A DNA stretch of 64,000 nt from Mycolicibacterium cosmeticum (GCF_000613185.1 NZ_CCBB010000001.1:3038001-3102000); one strand, 5' to 3'. Numbered from the stretch's first letter, positions 17,039-24,545 are shown. Numbers and translations: made by a program. Notes: a model not told the origin generated them from the letters alone.

Positions 17039-17735
17039 CGAACGAAAAGACCTCCCACACCGGGGCTGGGCCCAACTTGGTGGATATGGGGTCAGGCGGC
17101 ATCTGCCGACTGATCGAGTCCGTTTTCCTTTGTGACAGAACTGATCATACCGACCGACAGCAATCTCTTGGGTGATAACGACGCATTCGTATGGAAAGGT
17201 TTCCGCGCCGGTTGCCGCCGTCCCGGCCGGCAACGCGCGCCTTCGTCGGTGCTCAATTTCTGCTGGGTCCCAGACAGATTCGTCAAGAAGTGGTAAGCCG
17301 GCGCGACTCGGCCTGCCATCCGAACCCACTGACCCGGCCGGCAGCCCGCACCGATATCCCGGCAACCACAGCTGATGCGCGCAAGTGGCGCACCGAGGCA
17401 GCCTCGCATCGGTTTTGCGACACGCGGCGCCGGAGCTCATCGGCCCGATCATGAATCGCACATCGTTGGCCCAGGGGGAGCCCCTTCGCCGACGTCGTGG
17501 CCACGCCGTGCAGACTCAGCGAACACCGCGCGCTGTGCCATTGGGCAAACGCAGCGTGTTCACCGCGGCGCCGGTGTCGGAGAGTAACGTTTACGCGTGC
17601 GGGGATGACGGAAAAACCGAATGCCGGTCGTAGCCGGAATCGGCCGCGGGTGGCGATGTCGTTGTCACGGAAATGCGCGCCCAATATGCGGCAATAAACA
17701 TCGGAAGAGAAATGACGGCCCCAAAAGCGGAATGA
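17039..17735. other. Intergenic stretch with no supported gene
   Basis: About 700 bases with only shadow-like frames on both strands. None has a recognisable start, family pattern or consistent codon use. It holds the promoter of the MarR gene at its left end. I see no tRNA, repeat or insertion-sequence end. A small RNA or a decayed gene cannot be excluded. Confidence 0.55.
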
Positions 17736-17771
17736 CCCTCGACCGCGCCGGTCGCCCGGGCCGGTCGAGGG
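17736..17771 (-). terminator. Hairpin after secreted-protein gene
   Basis: Perfect 10-bp arms CCCTCGACCG and CGGTCGAGGG around a 16-base GC-rich loop. It lies 20 bases beyond the stop of the minus-strand gene at 17792. It probably terminates that gene. Confidence 0.7.
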
Positions 17772-17791
17772 CACTCACCGCACCCGTTGAG

Positions 17792-18406
17792 CTAGGTGAC
17801 GGTCGTGGTGGTGAGCGTCGGAGAGGGGTTCGGGTAGCACGATGTTGCGACGTTGCCGACCGCCGCCACGGTCGTGGTCATGGTCATGCCTGGGTCGGTG
17901 TAGCTGGTACCGGCGTACTTGCTGGTGATTGTGCCCGGAGCGGTGGCCGTGACGTTGATGGTGACAGCGGGCGGGGTGAAGCTCGAGCCGCCGGAGATCG
18001 GGCCGGGAACGGTGAGAACCACGTTGCTGCCCACCAGTGCCGTCGAGCCGGAGACCGTTCCGCCGGATGTGCTGGCCGAGACGTAGGTCGAGTTCGCCGG
18101 GACCGGGATGAGCATCTTCAAATTGCTGATGCTGGTGACGGTGAAGCCGGAGGCCGTCGAGGGAACCGTCGAGGAACCCGGGGTGAGGGTGATGGCCACG
18201 GGCGAGCCTGCGGCCACCGAGCCCGGCGCTGCGCCGGTAACCGAAGTCGTCATGCTCGATGTCTGACCGATGCCGAAAATCGTGCCCTTGCAACTCCAGT
18301 TCACGCTGACGGCTGCATTCGCGGTGCCCGCGAAACACAGTGCCGCGGCGAGCGCCATCGGGGTGGCGACGCCGGCCCGACGCAGCATGGAGGAATTCGA
18401 TCGCAT
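17792..18406 (-). CDS. Small secreted beta-rich protein of unknown function
   Basis: 204-residue exported protein. The ATG at 18406 follows a TTGGAGATAACT leader with a good ribosome site. The signal peptide runs MLRRAGVATPMALAAALCFA to a TANA/AVS cleavage site near residue 31. The mature part is rich in Ser, Thr, Gly and Val, with VNWSCKGTIFGIGQTSS at the start and a matching Cys near the end (NVATSCYPNPSP), suggesting a disulphide-closed beta sandwich. Similar secreted proteins in actinobacteria are of unknown role. It is a single gene with an AT-rich upstream region (about 18470-18600), unusual for this window, which may be a strong promoter. Confidence 0.82.
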   Translation of the reverse strand: MRSNSSMLRRAGVATPMALAAALCFAGTANAAVSVNWSCKGTIFGIGQTSSMTTSVTGAAPGSVAAGSPVAITLTPGSSTVPSTASGFTVTSISNLKMLIPVPANSTYVSASTSGGTVSGSTALVGSNVVLTVPGPISGGSSFTPPAVTINVTATAPGTITSKYAGTSYTDPGMTMTTTVAAVGNVATSCYPNPSPTLTTTTVT

Positions 18407-18628
18407 AGTTATCTCCAAGAGGTGAAGGTAACGACGTGGCCGGAATGCCGCGCCGCGGTGGAGCGGAAAAAACATAACTCGCACCCGACGAAATTCCCGG
18501 CACATTTTGAATACGTTTCGACAGCAATATCGCCTTTTCTGTATTCGTTATTCGGAATTGAGAATTAGCGACAGAAAGTTATTCGAAGAAAAATGTCAAA
18601 AGCACAATTACCTGCGCGGAGGTGCGAC

Positions 18629-19012
18629 TCATGACGCGAGCAGTAGTGCGGTGGTGACGAGCATGACCACCGCGGTGGCACCGTGCACTCCGTACGCGAC
18701 GGACTTGGCGCCGCCGTTGCGCAGCACGATGAACGCATCGGCGATCGGAATGAGGGTGGCGGCCAACATGACCCAGCCGGCCAGGTGCGTCGCGTGGGCG
18801 AGCAGCAGGATGATGACGAACAGGCCGGTGGTGATATCGCGGATGCCCTTGACGCCGAGGTAGGCCTGGACGCCAGGTTGATCGAGATCGGGCAGCACGC
18901 CGTAACCGGCGGCGGCCGTGCGTGGCGCGACGAAGAAGCGTGCGCCGATGGCGATGATGGCGGCGGCCAGGACGCCGGCCAGGACGTACCCGGCGGTGGT
19001 GGTGATGGTCAT
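18629..19012 (-). CDS. DUF4267 small membrane protein
   Basis: 127-residue membrane protein with four predicted helices: TAGYVLAGVLAAAIIAIGAR, ITTGLFVIILLLAHATHLAG, WVMLAATLIPIADAFIVL, and ATAVVMLVTTALLLA. The GVKGIRDITTGLF stretch is the hallmark of DUF4267. The role is unknown. It is the last gene of a three-gene minus-strand set with a NIPSNAP protein and a DUF1772 membrane protein, divergent from a MarR gene. Such sets are often part of reactive-compound responses. That is inference from neighbours only. Confidence 0.88.
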   Translation of the reverse strand: MTITTTAGYVLAGVLAAAIIAIGARFFVAPRTAAAGYGVLPDLDQPGVQAYLGVKGIRDITTGLFVIILLLAHATHLAGWVMLAATLIPIADAFIVLRNGGAKSVAYGVHGATAVVMLVTTALLLAS

Positions 19013-19032
19013 GTCGGTGCTCCTGGTTGGGG

Positions 19033-19350
19033 TCAGTGGATGGGGGAAAAGGTGGTGGGGGCAAGGAGTGTGGTTTGGACGTCGACGATGTCGGCGACAT
19101 CGAAACCGGCCATGTCGGTGGCGAACTCGGTACTGGCCATCACACGGCGGGTGGTTTCGTCAGGGTCCGCGTCAGGCGGGTAGGCGACCAAGGCGATCAG
19201 CCGATTCCCCTCGCCGTCGCGCTCGGTCCACACGCCGTGGGTGGTGACGCCGAATGCGCCGAAGGTGACCAGGTGCCGCGCCCAGTGCACGTCGGCGTAC
19301 TGCCGCAAGGCTTCCGGTGATCGCAGGGTGTAGATCCTGAGCTGGAACAT
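19033..19350 (-). CDS. NIPSNAP family protein
   Basis: 105-residue ferredoxin-like alpha/beta protein. The start MFQLRIYTLRSPEALRQYAD and the HWARHLVTFGAFGVTTHGVW segment with WTERDGEGNRLIALVAYP are typical of NIPSNAP domains. The function of bacterial members is not settled. It lies between the DUF4267 and DUF1772 genes with gaps of about 20 and 46 bases, consistent with one transcript. The length is normal for a single-domain member. Confidence 0.9.
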   Translation of the reverse strand: MFQLRIYTLRSPEALRQYADVHWARHLVTFGAFGVTTHGVWTERDGEGNRLIALVAYPPDADPDETTRRVMASTEFATDMAGFDVADIVDVQTTLLAPTTFSPIH

Positions 19351-19396
19351 GCTGATGCGCTCCTTCGTCGATGGTTGGTGGTGTCCGCCGACACGG

Positions 19397-19873
19397 TCAG
19401 GTCAGCAGGACCACGCACGCGGCGGTCACCGCCAGGCCTTGGAGGACGGCGCGGCCGTTGATGATCGAGTCCCACCTGGCCTGCAGGGCTCGGCCGTTCG
19501 GCAGTGGCTGGTCGGTGTCGGCGGCCGTGGTGAGCTGCCGGTTGATGGGTGCGCTGATCCGGATGTAGAGCAGCAGCCAGATCGACAGGGCGGCCAGGGC
19601 GGTGCCCGCTGCGACCGCCTGGGTCCAGTGCGCCGCTGCCGCCGCAGCGATTGTGCACACCGCGGCGGCAACCACGCCGAGAACGCCGGGTATCACCATG
19701 CGTCGATCCCCGTAGTGGTGCACGTGGCCCATCACCGTCACCAACATCGCGTCGTCGATCCGTGCCAGCGCCGGCCGCATCACCATCGCGCAGAACACGT
19801 CGGTGCCGTACACCACGCCGGTGCCGAGCACGGTGACCAGTGCTGCGGCGCGAACAAGCAGGTCCACATCCAT
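19397..19873 (-). CDS. DUF1772 (anthrone-oxygenase-like) membrane protein
   Basis: 158-residue protein with four hydrophobic segments: LLVRAAALVTVLGTGVVYGT, VIPGVLGVVAAAVCTIAAAA, AVAAGTALAALSIWLLLYIR, and LQGLAVTAACVVLLT. The FCAMVMRPAL start, the central ISAPINRQL motif and a late ARWDSIINGRAVLQ motif match DUF1772. Fungal relatives are anthrone oxygenases. The bacterial role is not known. It is the first gene of the minus-strand set and starts about 160 bases from the divergent MarR gene, with several short palindromes between. Confidence 0.88.
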   Translation of the reverse strand: MDVDLLVRAAALVTVLGTGVVYGTDVFCAMVMRPALARIDDAMLVTVMGHVHHYGDRRMVIPGVLGVVAAAVCTIAAAAAAHWTQAVAAGTALAALSIWLLLYIRISAPINRQLTTAADTDQPLPNGRALQARWDSIINGRAVLQGLAVTAACVVLLT

Positions 19874-19899
19874 TTCTCAACTCCTGTCCGGGGAAGTGC

Positions 19900-19956
19900 T
19901 AGCAACGCTAACCCTGAGTGGCAACGTCGTCAATAGCACTGCTATTCCCGCTAGCG
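19900..19956. promoter_or_regulatory. Cluster of TAGC/GCTA palindromes
   Basis: Three short palindromes lie just upstream of the DUF1772 gene: TAGC-AAC-GCTA (19900-19910), AATAGCA-C-TGCTATT (19932-19946, perfect 7-bp arms) and CGCTAGCG (19949-19956). All share TAGC/GCTA half sites. They form a candidate operator for the DUF1772 operon promoter, distinct from the TTCGA-type site nearer the MarR gene. Confidence 0.6.
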
Positions 19957-20001
19957 TCGATAACGAGCGCGGGTCGGGTGCCTGCGGCGGACTGGAAGGC
20001 A

Positions 20002-20015
20002 CTTCGATGTCGAAG
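20002..20015. promoter_or_regulatory. MarR operator, autoregulatory copy
   Basis: CTTCGATGTCGAAG: 6-bp arms CTTCGA and TCGAAG around TG, ending 16 bases before the MarR ATG at 20032. The same motif occurs twice upstream of the oxidoreductase gene at 21492. It is likely bound by the MarR protein. Confidence 0.78.
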
Positions 20016-20031
20016 CACTAAGGTGAACGGC

Positions 20032-20526
20032 ATGGCCGACGCCCTGAACCCCGCCGAGTTGCGGGCGTACTTTGCGCTGATGGAGGCCGTGAGCTTGCTG
20101 CAGTACGCGGTGCGCCAGCAGCTGCAGGACGATGGCGGCCTGAGTTACGTCCAATTCGAGATCCTCGCCAAGCTGGCCGACGCCGGAGGCGGTCTGACCA
20201 TGACCGACCTTGCGGACGGCGTGGTGTACAGCCGGTCCGGCTTGACGCACCAGGCCGGTCTGCTCGAAAAGCAAGGCTTGATCACCCGCGCCCCCTCCCC
20301 CGAGGACCAGCGCGCCACCGTTGTTCACATCACCGATCAGGGACGTGGCCGGGTCGCAGCGGTGCTTCCCGGCCACATCCAGGTGGTGCGCGAACTTCTG
20401 GTCGATTCTCTGTCCGAGAACGATGTACGCAGACTCGGCGACATGATGACGAACGCTCGCGACCACATGCGGCGTCGACCCCCGCGCTCGGCGGCTGCGC
20501 GCAAGCGCCGGGGCGACGCCACGTGA
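20032..20526 (+). CDS. MarR family transcriptional regulator
   Basis: 164-residue regulator from the ATG at 20032. Residues about 10-110 have the winged-helix layout: LRAYFALMEAVSLLQYAVRQ, LSYVQFEILAKLADAGGGLT, MTDLADGVVYSRSGLTHQAG, LLEKQGLITRAPSPEDQRAT with the wing, followed by a dimerisation helix and an Arg-rich tail. It is convergent with the quinone oxidoreductase gene (21 bases between stops) and divergent from the DUF1772 operon. Its own promoter carries a CTTCGA/TCGAAG palindrome that recurs at the oxidoreductase promoter, so it probably represses both. Confidence 0.92.
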   Translation: MADALNPAELRAYFALMEAVSLLQYAVRQQLQDDGGLSYVQFEILAKLADAGGGLTMTDLADGVVYSRSGLTHQAGLLEKQGLITRAPSPEDQRATVVHITDQGRGRVAAVLPGHIQVVRELLVDSLSENDVRRLGDMMTNARDHMRRRPPRSAAARKRRGDAT

Positions 20527-20547
20527 AAAAGGTTGCGGCGGTCGGTA

Positions 20548-21492
20548 TCAGCGCCCGGTAGGCACGAGCAGGGTCTTGCCGTGCAGGCGGCCGTGGTCGG
20601 AGTCGTCGTGCACGGCGGCGGCCTCGCTCAACGGACGGCGGTCGGCGATCTCGATGCGCAGTCGGCCGTCGTCCACGCGGTTGACCAACTCGGCCAGTTG
20701 GGCGGCGTCGCTGCGGACGAACACCCGCTGTGTCCGCACGCCACGCGGCGGGTCCTGCGGTCCGAAAACCATGGTGCCGACGTGGAATCCGCCGTCGGCG
20801 ACCAGGCTGATGAGGGCATCGGTCTGCTCGTCGGTGGTGGAGACCAGATTGAGCACCACGTCGAAAGGGGCACCGTCAACCCGGATCGGTGAGCTGCCGT
20901 AGTCGACGTAGTCGACGATGTGGTCGGCGCCGAGCCCGCGCAGGCGCTCGGTGTCACGGTCCCTGGCGGTGGCGGTGACGTGTGCTCCGGCGTGTTTGGC
21001 CAACTGGATCGCGTAGCCGCCGACCGCACCGGAGGCTCCGTTGATGAACACCGACTGTCCGGTGGTCAGCCCGGCGATCTCGAACAAGGCTTGCCAGGCC
21101 GTCAGTGCGGGCTCGGGCAGGGCCGCGGCGTCGGCCAGCGGAACCGTTGACGGTGCGGCCGCGAGTGCTTCGGCCGGTACCAGGGCGTATTCGGCCGCGG
21201 CGCCGTCGGCGTCCAGCGGCAGGAACGCCACCACCGCATCGCCGATATGCCAGCCGTTCACGTCGGCGCCGATCTCGGCGATCGTTCCGGCGACGTCGAC
21301 GCCGGGAATGTGGGGGAAGCTGACCTGGTAGACCTGCGCCAGGTATCCGCCCCGGATGCCGGCGTCCACCGGGTTGAACGAGGTGCCGGCGACTTTCACC
21401 AGCACCTGTTGCGGGCCTGGCACCGGCCGCGGGGCCTCTTCGTACCGCAGCACGTCACTGGTGCCGTATTCGTGGTACCGAACTGCTTTCAT
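20548..21492 (-). CDS. Zinc-independent quinone oxidoreductase (MDR family)
   Basis: 314-residue medium-chain dehydrogenase/reductase of the NADPH:quinone reductase type, from the ATG at 21492 with a GAGGAGGA ribosome site. The N-terminal GroES-like domain reads MKAVRYHEYGTSDVLRYEEA and HIPGVDVAGTIAEIGADV, without the zinc-ligand cysteines. The NADPH domain has VFINGASGAVGGYAIQLAKH (near 150) and a GADHIVDY segment. The frame remains open further upstream, but the operators lie there. Two palindromes at 21513-21566 sit directly upstream, and the MarR gene that probably reads them is convergent at its 3' end. It probably reduces quinones or alpha,beta-unsaturated carbonyls. Confidence 0.92.
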   Translation of the reverse strand: MKAVRYHEYGTSDVLRYEEAPRPVPGPQQVLVKVAGTSFNPVDAGIRGGYLAQVYQVSFPHIPGVDVAGTIAEIGADVNGWHIGDAVVAFLPLDADGAAAEYALVPAEALAAAPSTVPLADAAALPEPALTAWQALFEIAGLTTGQSVFINGASGAVGGYAIQLAKHAGAHVTATARDRDTERLRGLGADHIVDYVDYGSSPIRVDGAPFDVVLNLVSTTDEQTDALISLVADGGFHVGTMVFGPQDPPRGVRTQRVFVRSDAAQLAELVNRVDDGRLRIEIADRRPLSEAAAVHDDSDHGRLHGKTLLVPTGR

Positions 21493-21512
21493 GATGTCCT
21501 CCTCGTCGCGGT

Positions 21513-21566
21513 TGCTTCGAATTCGAAGCAGCTTCGCTCGACACAACTCGCTTCGATGTCGAAGCA
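21513..21566. promoter_or_regulatory. Two MarR operators upstream of oxidoreductase
   Basis: TGCTTCGAATTCGAAGCA at 21513-21530 is a perfect 18-bp palindrome. GCTTCGATGTCGAAGC at 21550-21565 has 7-bp perfect arms around TG. Both share the core of the site at 20002-20015. They lie 21 and 58 bases upstream of the ATG at 21492 and fit repression of this gene by the MarR protein at 20032. Confidence 0.85.
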
Positions 21567-21616
21567 ATCCCGAAGTTGTGGTGACCGCAGTCACAAAGCC
21601 GTCGTGAGCGGGTCGC

Positions 21617-22186
21617 TCAGGCGCGGAAGGCGTCGATGGCCAGCGCAGCGAGCCGCCGCGCGGCCGCCTCGCGTCGGCTCCGGGGGAGGGAGCCGAGTCC
21701 ACGCCCGGCCAACAGCACCAGCACCAGATCGTCGACGGTGACATCCCGGCGCAGCGCACCGGCGGCCTGCGCCCGGCGCGCCAACGACCCGACCGCCTGC
21801 AGTGCGGCGTCGCGGTGCGCGGCGTAGCCGGCGGGCTCGGAATTGGCCGATATGAACGCGTCGACGAACCCCCGGTTGCGGCCGTTGAGTCGCGTGAGGT
21901 TTTCGATGATCGAACAGAACCCGCGCCACGGGTCCGGATCGGCGCAGCCGTCCTCGACGATCTGCTCGCACAGGCGCACTTCGTCGGCGAATGCGGCCTG
22001 GACCAGGTCGAAGCGGGTGGGAAACCGCCGATACAGCGTGGCGGGTCCGACGCCGGCCCGCCGAGCGATTTCCCGCATGGTGACATCGAGCCCGCGTTCG
22101 GCGAACAGTGCGCGCGCCACGGCGAGCACGCGGTCGCGGTTGTCGCGGGCGTCGGAGCGCAACATCCGAGGCATCTCGGCAACCAT
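21617..22186 (-). CDS. TetR family transcriptional regulator
   Basis: 189-residue regulator from the ATG at 22186. The frame extends upstream without family support. The N-terminal helix-turn-helix reads NRDRVLAVARALFAERGLDV, then TMREIARRAGVGPATLYRRF with PTRFDLVQAAF. The C-terminal part is a helical ligand domain with FCSIIENLTRLNGRNRGFVD and an Arg/Ala-rich end, as in the SbtR-like TetR group. It is divergent from the dehydrogenase at 22253, with a perfect inverted repeat between them. Control of that gene and itself is the likely role. Confidence 0.92.
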   Translation of the reverse strand: MVAEMPRMLRSDARDNRDRVLAVARALFAERGLDVTMREIARRAGVGPATLYRRFPTRFDLVQAAFADEVRLCEQIVEDGCADPDPWRGFCSIIENLTRLNGRNRGFVDAFISANSEPAGYAAHRDAALQAVGSLARRAQAAGALRRDVTVDDLVLVLLAGRGLGSLPRSRREAAARRLAALAIDAFRA

Positions 22187-22203
22187 GTCTCTCACTTCGG
22201 TCA

Positions 22204-22223
22204 AGTGGACGGGGGCGTCCACT
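22204..22223. promoter_or_regulatory. TetR operator between divergent genes
   Basis: Perfect 8-bp arms AGTGGACG and CGTCCACT around GGGG, 17 bases from the TetR ATG (22186) and 29 bases from the dehydrogenase GTG (22253). It is a candidate binding site for that TetR. Confidence 0.78.
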
Positions 22224-22252
22224 AACGTCCGACGGTACTTGGCGGAGAGGAC

Positions 22253-23221
22253 GTGAACGTGCGGGCAGTGGTGATCGAACGGTTCGGAGATCCGAGCGGC
22301 ATGACGATGGTCGAGGTACCGCCTCCCGTCGCCGACCGCGGCCAAGTGATTATCCAGACCGCGGCGATCGGAGTCGGTGGTGTGGACGCGATGATCCGCC
22401 GCGGCACGGTGGCGGAGTTGCATCCCGTCCCCGCCGGGCTGATCCCCGGGAGCGAGGTTGCCGGCGTCGTCTCGGCCGTCGGCGCCGACGTGGATGCGTC
22501 ATGGGTCGGCCGCCGCGTCTGGGCATTCACCGGGATCGGTGGCGGCTACAGCGCGGTTGCAGTGGCGCGGGTCGCCGACATCGCGGCCATCCCGGATGAC
22601 CTGTCGTTCGTCGACGCAGTCGCCGTGGGCAGCGCCGGCCCGGTGGCTCACTTCGCATTGGCCCACGCCCACTTCACATCCGCCGATTCCGTGCTGGTCC
22701 GTGGCGGGTCGGGAAGCATCGGCATCGCCACGGTCGAGTTGGCCGCGCGCGCCGGAGCGGAGATCGCGGTCACCACATCCTCGCCGGAACGCGGTGAGCG
22801 GCTCCGCGGATTCGGCGCGACCCACATCCTGGATCGCGATGGCAACGGTGCTGCCGGCGTGCCGGCGCGTTTCGACGTGATCATCGACATCGTGGGTGGT
22901 CCCCAGACTCCGGCATTCATCGATCGGCTCGCCCCGAATGGCCGGATGGTCGTTGCCGGCATGGTGGCCGGTCCGGTTCCGGCGGATGTCGGGTCGCGGC
23001 TGCTGGCAGCGTTCCAGCTGTCCCGCTCCCTGGCCACCTTCAGTCTCGACACCGTTGCGGCCGAAGCCAAAGACCTTGTCAGGCGAGAGCAGTTCGTTGC
23101 CGTGACGCGAGCAGAGCTGAGCGCCGTCGTAGCGGACGTGTTGCCGCTGGAACGCGCCGCAGACGCGCACCGTCTGATGGACGCCGGACAGGTGTTCGGA
23201 CGGATCGTCCTCACGCCGTAG
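22253..23221 (+). CDS. Zinc-binding-dehydrogenase-family oxidoreductase (MDR)
   Basis: 322-residue medium-chain reductase from a GTG with a GGAGAGGA site. The GroES-like part has MNVRAVVIERFGDPSGMTMV, a GSEVAGVVSAVGADV motif and no zinc-ligand cysteines, so it is of the quinone-oxidoreductase branch despite the family name. The cofactor domain has VLVRGGSGSIGIATVELAAR near residue 150, and FGATHILDRDG. It ends VFGRIVLTP, the usual family terminus. It is divergent from the TetR gene across an operator. Expected activity is NADPH-dependent reduction of a carbonyl or quinone. The natural substrate is unknown. Confidence 0.9.
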   Translation: MNVRAVVIERFGDPSGMTMVEVPPPVADRGQVIIQTAAIGVGGVDAMIRRGTVAELHPVPAGLIPGSEVAGVVSAVGADVDASWVGRRVWAFTGIGGGYSAVAVARVADIAAIPDDLSFVDAVAVGSAGPVAHFALAHAHFTSADSVLVRGGSGSIGIATVELAARAGAEIAVTTSSPERGERLRGFGATHILDRDGNGAAGVPARFDVIIDIVGGPQTPAFIDRLAPNGRMVVAGMVAGPVPADVGSRLLAAFQLSRSLATFSLDTVAAEAKDLVRREQFVAVTRAELSAVVADVLPLERAADAHRLMDAGQVFGRIVLTP

Positions 23222-23232
23222 GTGCGGATCAG

Positions 23233-23304
23233 GTGAGCGCCGAGACGAAGGCTTCCTCCATCACCGGCCAGCTGCTGATGGTGAACGCCGGGCACATCGT
23301 GTGA
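23233..23304 (+). pseudogene. C-terminal remnant of an SDR gene
   Basis: A short open frame, GTG to TGA, encodes 23 residues: VSAETKASSITGQLLMVNAG followed by HIV and a stop. This is the usual C-terminal block of 3-oxoacyl-reductase-type SDRs (ITGQ, hydrophobic strand, then Asn/Asp-Gly/Ala-Gly-His). Nothing upstream in this frame belongs to an SDR, because the neighbouring dehydrogenase gene starts there. It looks like the stub of a gene whose front was lost. The assignment rests on one motif and is moderate. Confidence 0.5.
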
Positions 23305-23310
23305 CGGCCG

Positions 23311-23703
23311 CTAGTTCGACCGTTCGCACCTTCTCAGCCCGTCGAATCCGCGGGGTGTGGCGGCCCCGCTGAGGAAGTCGTCGAGCAGCTGACGGTTCTC
23401 CTTGATCCGCTGCTCGCGCCGCGCCAGCTCGTCGCGAATCTGCCGAACACGGTCCAGGATTTCCGAGCAATCCGCCGTCGGTTGCCGGCCAGATCGCAAC
23501 CAGGGCAGGATCTCGCGGATGACAGCGGAGGACAATCCGGCGCGGAAAAGATCCTGGATGAACGCGACGATATCGGCACTGTCCGGGTCGTAATCGCGAT
23601 AACCATTCGATGCGCGGCGGGTGAGCAGAAGGCCTTGTTCCTCGTAGTAGCGCAGCGCACGGGTGCTGACCCCGGTGGCATTGCTCAACTCCCCGATCCG
23701 CAT
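23311..23703 (-). CDS. MerR family transcriptional regulator
   Basis: 130-residue MerR protein from the ATG at 23703. MRIGELSNATGVSTRALRYY then EEQGLLLTRRASNGYRDYDP is the classical MerR DNA-binding part. A dimerisation coiled coil follows (about 75-115, IRDELARREQRIKENRQLLD). No metal-binding Cys is placed as in CueR or MerR; the single late Cys lies in RRCERSN. It is probably a sensor of an organic compound or a redox signal. It is divergent from the SDR at 23760, and the intergenic region has a MerR-style promoter with a 20-bp spacer. Confidence 0.93.
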   Translation of the reverse strand: MRIGELSNATGVSTRALRYYEEQGLLLTRRASNGYRDYDPDSADIVAFIQDLFRAGLSSAVIREILPWLRSGRQPTADCSEILDRVRQIRDELARREQRIKENRQLLDDFLSGAATPRGFDGLRRCERSN

Positions 23704-23720
23704 GACGGCCCTCACTGACC

Positions 23721-23752
23721 TTGACCTTGACATTGACGTGAATGTCTAGGTT
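23721..23752 (+). promoter_or_regulatory. MerR-type promoter/operator for the SDR gene
   Basis: TTGACC (23721-23726) and TAGGTT (23747-23752) are separated by 20 bases, the lengthened spacer of MerR-controlled promoters. Inside the spacer is an inverted repeat GACATT-GACGTG-AATGTC (23729-23746). The expected transcription start is close to the ATG at 23760, so the SDR mRNA is probably leaderless. Confidence 0.7.
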
Positions 23753-23759
23753 AGCGGTC

Positions 23760-24539
23760 ATGGCTGCAAAGACACAGATCCGGGATCGTTTTGCGTTGAT
23801 AACCGGCGCCAGCACGGGCATCGGATACGCCATCGCCGAGCAACTGGCAACGCGCGGAGCGCATTTGGTGCTCGTCGCGCGGACCGCGGCGACCCTCGAC
23901 GACGCCGCTGCGCGGCTCAGGGCCCAGTACGGTGCCACCGTTCACACGATGCCGATGGACATCACCGCCCCGGGCGCCACGTCGCTCGTGGTGGACAAAC
24001 TCGCCGCGGAACACATCGAGATCGAGATCCTGGTCAACAGTGCCGGGTGCTACGAGCGCGGGCTCGTCGTCGATAGCGACCCGGCCCGGCTGAGGGCGGT
24101 CGTCGATCTCAATGCCGGCGCGTTGACCGAACTGACGGCAGCCCTGCTACCGACGATGACACAGCGAGGCCACGGCGCGATCATCAACATCGCCAGCACC
24201 GGCGCCTACGTCCCGGCACCCCATCTTGCGGCCTACAGTGCGTCCAAAGCGTATGTCCGCGCCTTCACCGAAGCGCTGTGGGCCGAGACCCGTGACACCG
24301 GTGTCCGGGTGGTCGCGGTGAGCCCCGGGCCAACCCAGACTCCGATGAACCCCCGTTCGACGGCGTTGACCCGCCAACCCGGCCAGGTCGCTGCGACGGC
24401 CTTGCGGGCGCTCGACAGGTCCGGCCCAGCCGTGATCGACGGCGGGGTGAACGCGTTGAGCAGTCACGTGTTTCGGCTTCTCCCCGGCCGGATCTCGGCG
24501 ACCCTCGCGGGTGTACTCGCCGAAAGGACGCAGTTCTAG
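23760..24539 (+). CDS. SDR family oxidoreductase
   Basis: 259-residue short-chain dehydrogenase. The cofactor motif is TGASTGIGYAIAEQL. The strand end reads LVNSAG. Catalytic residues are Ser in NIASTGAYVP and YSASK. PGPTQTPM follows the sixth strand. An ATG at 23742 is in frame, but it lies inside the MerR operator, so the ATG at 23760 is preferred and would be leaderless. It has a C-terminal extension of about 35 residues beyond the core. The substrate is unknown. Induction through the divergent MerR regulator is likely. Confidence 0.92.
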   Translation: MAAKTQIRDRFALITGASTGIGYAIAEQLATRGAHLVLVARTAATLDDAAARLRAQYGATVHTMPMDITAPGATSLVVDKLAAEHIEIEILVNSAGCYERGLVVDSDPARLRAVVDLNAGALTELTAALLPTMTQRGHGAIINIASTGAYVPAPHLAAYSASKAYVRAFTEALWAETRDTGVRVVAVSPGPTQTPMNPRSTALTRQPGQVAATALRALDRSGPAVIDGGVNALSSHVFRLLPGRISATLAGVLAERTQF

Positions 24540-24545
24540 CGCCAA

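Noticed and set aside
15135..17102. Minus-strand frame of 655 codons across the porin-like gene
   Set aside because: It has repetitive Gly/Arg/Cys-rich shadow sequence, no start with a ribosome site and no family motif. The MarR gene at 16553-17038 is the only real minus-strand gene there.
17283..17774. Minus-strand frame of 163 codons in the gap
   Set aside because: It has Arg/His/Cys-rich shadow-like composition and overlaps the terminator hairpin of the secreted-protein gene. No start site is supported.
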